The notes under the pieces were generated by a model, which saw only the letters and a program-made list of their open reading frames with translations, did not search any database and was not told the DNA's origin. Of a stretch of 64,000 nt of DNA, positions 61,251 to 64,000 are shown in pieces. Location of the stretch: positions 12,462,001 to 12,526,000 of the forward strand of contig OX579635.1 of NCBI GenBank assembly GCA_951230915.1, in the 5' to 3' direction. Origin of the DNA: Antitrichia curtipendula. Its lineage: Eukaryota > Streptophyta > Bryopsida > Hypnales > Leucodontaceae. Within the stretch, counting starts at the first letter, position 1. Each line of letters starts with the position of its first letter. The translations under genes and the position numbers were made by a program.

Positions 61251-61810
61251 TCTCGATCCTTCACACTAGATGGCACAGTCCAAAGAATGTCACCCTCTAA
61301 ACTGACAATATGGTAGAAAAATAACTACATAGCGATAGACTCTTCCCTGGTTCCATACGGCTCCACTAGCATAGCGAGTAGAGGCCGAAGCGCTTCGGCC
61401 TTATTGGCCATTACTGTGTAATCGGCTAGCCGACCAGTAGCCTGATCGTTTGTAGCATACATGGGCGACAATCCAGCGCCACAGAGCTGCGTTATACCGC
61501 CCCAATAATTGTTGTTCGTTTTAATTTGGGTTGGCTAGAGATGCCAACCCAAACTACGATCAAGAGTTTGTCCTATTTTTTTCCTAAAAAAAGCAAAAAC
61601 TTTCCACACTTCTCTTTTTACAAAAAAAGATAAAATACAACAATTGCCACACACAAGTGGCTTGGCTGAGGTCAAACACAACAAGGACAAAGACCCGACA
61701 GGAGAGAAGCACACTAGATGGCCGGCAGGCAAAGGGGCCGTAGATGTGTTCAATTTTTATTGATTTTCTTATTGGGAAGAGGATCCGGACTTCCCAAGTA
61801 CCGACCCCAG
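61251..61810. other. GC-richer island with perfect 20-bp palindrome
   Basis: Higher GC than its AT-rich surroundings. AGGCCGAAGC then GCTTCGGCCT at 61382-61401 is a perfect palindrome. No gene is recognised. Origin is unknown and might be a fragment of a retroelement or another transferred segment. Confidence 0.4.
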
Positions 61811-61973
61811 CAGGTGCTCAGATATACTGAAAAGAAGCTTTTCTACTGTAGAAAATTTGCTTTTATTGCAATAACAATAAAAAAATAAATAGAAAAAGAG
61901 TATTTTCTACTACAATCAAGTTTTCTTTACTAGTGTAAAAAGAATTTGAAGGAAAACCTTTTTCTATTTAACT

Positions 61974-62589
61974 TGAGATCTGAGACAAAAAGAGAAGCTT
62001 CTTATATCCACTTGAGGTGGTAGGAGGTAGAACAACCTCCTACCAAATGTAAATTATAATTATTTAGTAGGAACTCAACTGCTTGTAATTAAATTGAAAG
62101 TAGAAATTGAGACCTCATTTAGACATAGTAGAATTTTTTTTTCAAAAACATTTGAACTAAGAGAAGTTGGTAAATAGAGATAACTTTCATCTCCAAAAAT
62201 CCGTTTGATATTTAGAACCTCCAATCAAAAGTTATGGACAAATTTGAGAGAGGGGGGTAGAAGGAAATTTTTTATTACATTTTCAAACTTCCTCTCTCAA
62301 AGTTGTCCATGACTTTTGATTGGAGGTTCTAAATATCAAATGGATTTTTGGAGATGAAAGTTATCTCTATTTACCAACTTCTCTTAGTTCCAAGTTTTTT
62401 TAAAATAAAATTCTACTATGTCTAAATGAGGTATGAATTTCTATTGTTAACACAATTTTTACCTTTGATTTAACTATGAGTGGTTGAGCTCCTATTACAA
62501 TTCTAATTTATATTATCCCACATAGGTTATTCTACATCCTACCACCTCCTATGCATATAAAGAATTTTTCTACTCAATTGAAGATCCTA
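61974..62589. mobile_element. 616-bp foldback with ~300-bp arms
   Basis: The inner arms 62112-62253 and 62291-62432 are 142-nt inverted repeats with only a handful of differences, around a 37-nt loop. Weaker inverted similarity continues outward to about 61974 and 62589 (GGTGGTAGGAGGTAGAACAACC against the complement of GGTTATTCTACATCCTACCACC; split for length). A related fragment is at 39893-39990, which supports a mobile origin. Confidence 0.85.
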
Positions 62590-62843
62590 AGAAAGTCGGA
62601 GATGCTAATGAAGTAATGTGAGATGGTTGATGGATCCAATTCTCTCATTTAATTAAAAGTTTCCTATTTTTGTAGTTTATTTTTCTAAGCTACAAAACTA
62701 CCTAACATTGCGTTCTCCACTTGGTGCCCCTTTTGGGCGTGTCCATTGTGGGGCACTTGAGAAGCAAAGTGGCCTTGGGCTCCAATTCTACACCCCAAAT
62801 GAGCATTTGGCATCCATGTCCGAGTCAATTGTAGGGATGCTCT

Positions 62844-63037
62844 AAGTGAAACGAGGTTCCAAGGCACCAAAGAATGATTGTGACATTTGGATACAATGTG
62901 CAATAGTTAGGAAGGAACAAAGTTTGGTTCTAAAATTGTTTCTTTTGCATAATTAGGTACACAATTTATTTAAGAGATGTAGAAGATGGCGGTTTAGAGT
63001 TAATGGTGCATTTGGAGGTGCTCACTTTAAAACCAAG
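62844..63037 (+). mobile_element. Fragment D of the AGGTAGGTACACCC-ended family
   Basis: It matches the right two-thirds of copy B in order: AAGTGAAACGAGGTTCCAA, CATTTGGATA, AAGGAACAAAGTTTGGTTCTAAAAT, TTAGGTACACAA and AGATGGCGGTTTA. Both ends are degraded. Element Q2 follows directly, the same arrangement as B followed by Q1. Confidence 0.65.
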
Positions 63038-63040
63038 TTA

Positions 63041-63474
63041 TGGTAGAACCACCCATACTCAACCATTTAAGTAATTATGCACATAATTTGGAGCAGTATA
63101 AAGCAATCTACATTTTCTACCAAGCATAAAGGTAGAAATCATGGGGACTGCAATTTTTTTGGTAATTTATGCCTTGAATTGCTATTACTATGAGTTTTGA
63201 AAGCCAAAAGTTGGGTTGAACCTATACCCATTATATAAACTATTCTAATTCCAATTATTCAAAAATTACTTTCATGCTCACTACTTCCTATTTCCTTTCT
63301 CACTACTTTGGGACATGTAGCATGACCTTATTAGTTCCAACCTTGCAAAGGAAAAAAAAAACATTCCAAACTTGGATTGGAAATTTGTTCCATCCTTGAT
63401 TAGAAATAGTTGCATCTTATAGGTTGGGTATGGATCTCTAGTCAAGAGTAGGTGGTTCTACCATATAATAAACC
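63041..63474 (+). mobile_element. TGGTAGAACCACC-ended element Q2
   Basis: 434 bp, with TGGTAGAACCACCCA at the left, TAGGTGGTTCTACCA at the right and TA on both sides (63039-63040 and 63475-63476). It aligns in reverse complement with the split copy Q1 at 36167-37505. Non-coding. Confidence 0.8.
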
Positions 63475-64000
63475 TTAGAATCATGTTGATGAGGACACAT
63501 AATGTCTTTTTGGATGGCTTCACCAAGATTGTAGGATGTGGAGAAAAAACATGTTTTTCATCCATTTAAAAGAAGAAGTTCATGGAGTACATTTTCAGTG
63601 GATACTATTGCAAATTCCCCCATCATGGTATTATTGAGTTTTCTAAAGAAGAAGATGTTGAATCCATAGATCACCCTTGTAGTGTATTTTGGCCATTTTT
63701 TTCTATCATTTTATTCATGATGTGAATTTTAGCCGTAAGAATGATTAAATTTTTTTGAATTTGAGTACAACTAATGAAATGAAGCTTACCAAATGCATTT
63801 TCTACTCCAATTTGAAAAAATTCATAAATTCATAAATTTCAATATATTATAGCAATGTAAATTTTAGGCCTATAACCATGGTTTGTTGATTTTTTAATTT
63901 TAGAGTGACACAATAACTTTGACTAATACCATAATGTTGTACACTATAATATAGACTACATCTACAATGAAAGTTTCAGATTATTTCAGTATATTATGTA
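63475..64000. other. AT-rich spacer, nothing recognised
   Basis: No gene or repeat was identified up to the window edge. Confidence 0.5.

Noticed and set aside
1..64000. tRNA and rRNA genes
   Set aside because: I looked for GGTTCGAATCC-type T-arm motifs with a paired acceptor stem and for rRNA core motifs on both strands and found none.

Overview
The window is nuclear DNA of a land plant. It carries spliced genes with GT-AG introns of about 150-550 bp, and three recognisable plant-type proteins: a GNOM-class ARF-GEF, a SAUL1/PUB44-type U-box armadillo protein and a NIN-like RWP-RK/PB1 factor. Compact genes of moderate to high GC sit in very AT-rich, repeat-laden spacers. This could fit a bryophyte or another early-diverging lineage, but I cannot name the species. 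All exon boundaries were placed by eye from splice signals, reading frame and remembered family similarity.

Layout. 1-5200: AT-rich repeat DNA with a purine-rich minisatellite, a TTAA-flanked inverted-repeat element, an ATATGACT-rich array and a 277-bp tandem duplication that ends just upstream of the first gene. 5545-7081 (+): three-exon multipass membrane protein of 330 aa. 9273-9713 (+): small hydrophilic orphan ORF with a possible PP1-docking motif. 9714-13240: AT-rich spacer with a diverged ~180-bp triple repeat and an excellent 295-bp MITE. 14039-21473 (+): nine-exon GNOM orthologue, 1,491 aa. 25166-29844 (+): five-exon U-box/ARM ubiquitin ligase, 1,035 aa. 29845-48000: about 18 kb of gene-poor DNA with at least three short inverted-repeat element families, several nested or adjacent. 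48052-52439 (-, leader perhaps to about 53.1 kb): NIN-like protein. 53300-54240: five-copy 173-bp tandem array just upstream of it. 54241-64000: gene-poor AT-rich DNA with more element copies and a 616-bp foldback.

The genes do not form a pathway. They are separate housekeeping or signalling genes: vesicle trafficking, ubiquitination and nitrate signalling. I found no tRNA, rRNA, CRISPR array, intact transposase or viral gene.

The most unusual content is the repeat landscape. The standout is a family of about 0.9-kb elements with CCCCTAAAGG-type inverted ends immediately flanked by TTAA, seen in six places. One copy sits inside another element and so dates the insertions. If TTAA is a true target duplication, this would be piggyBac-like behaviour in a plant.
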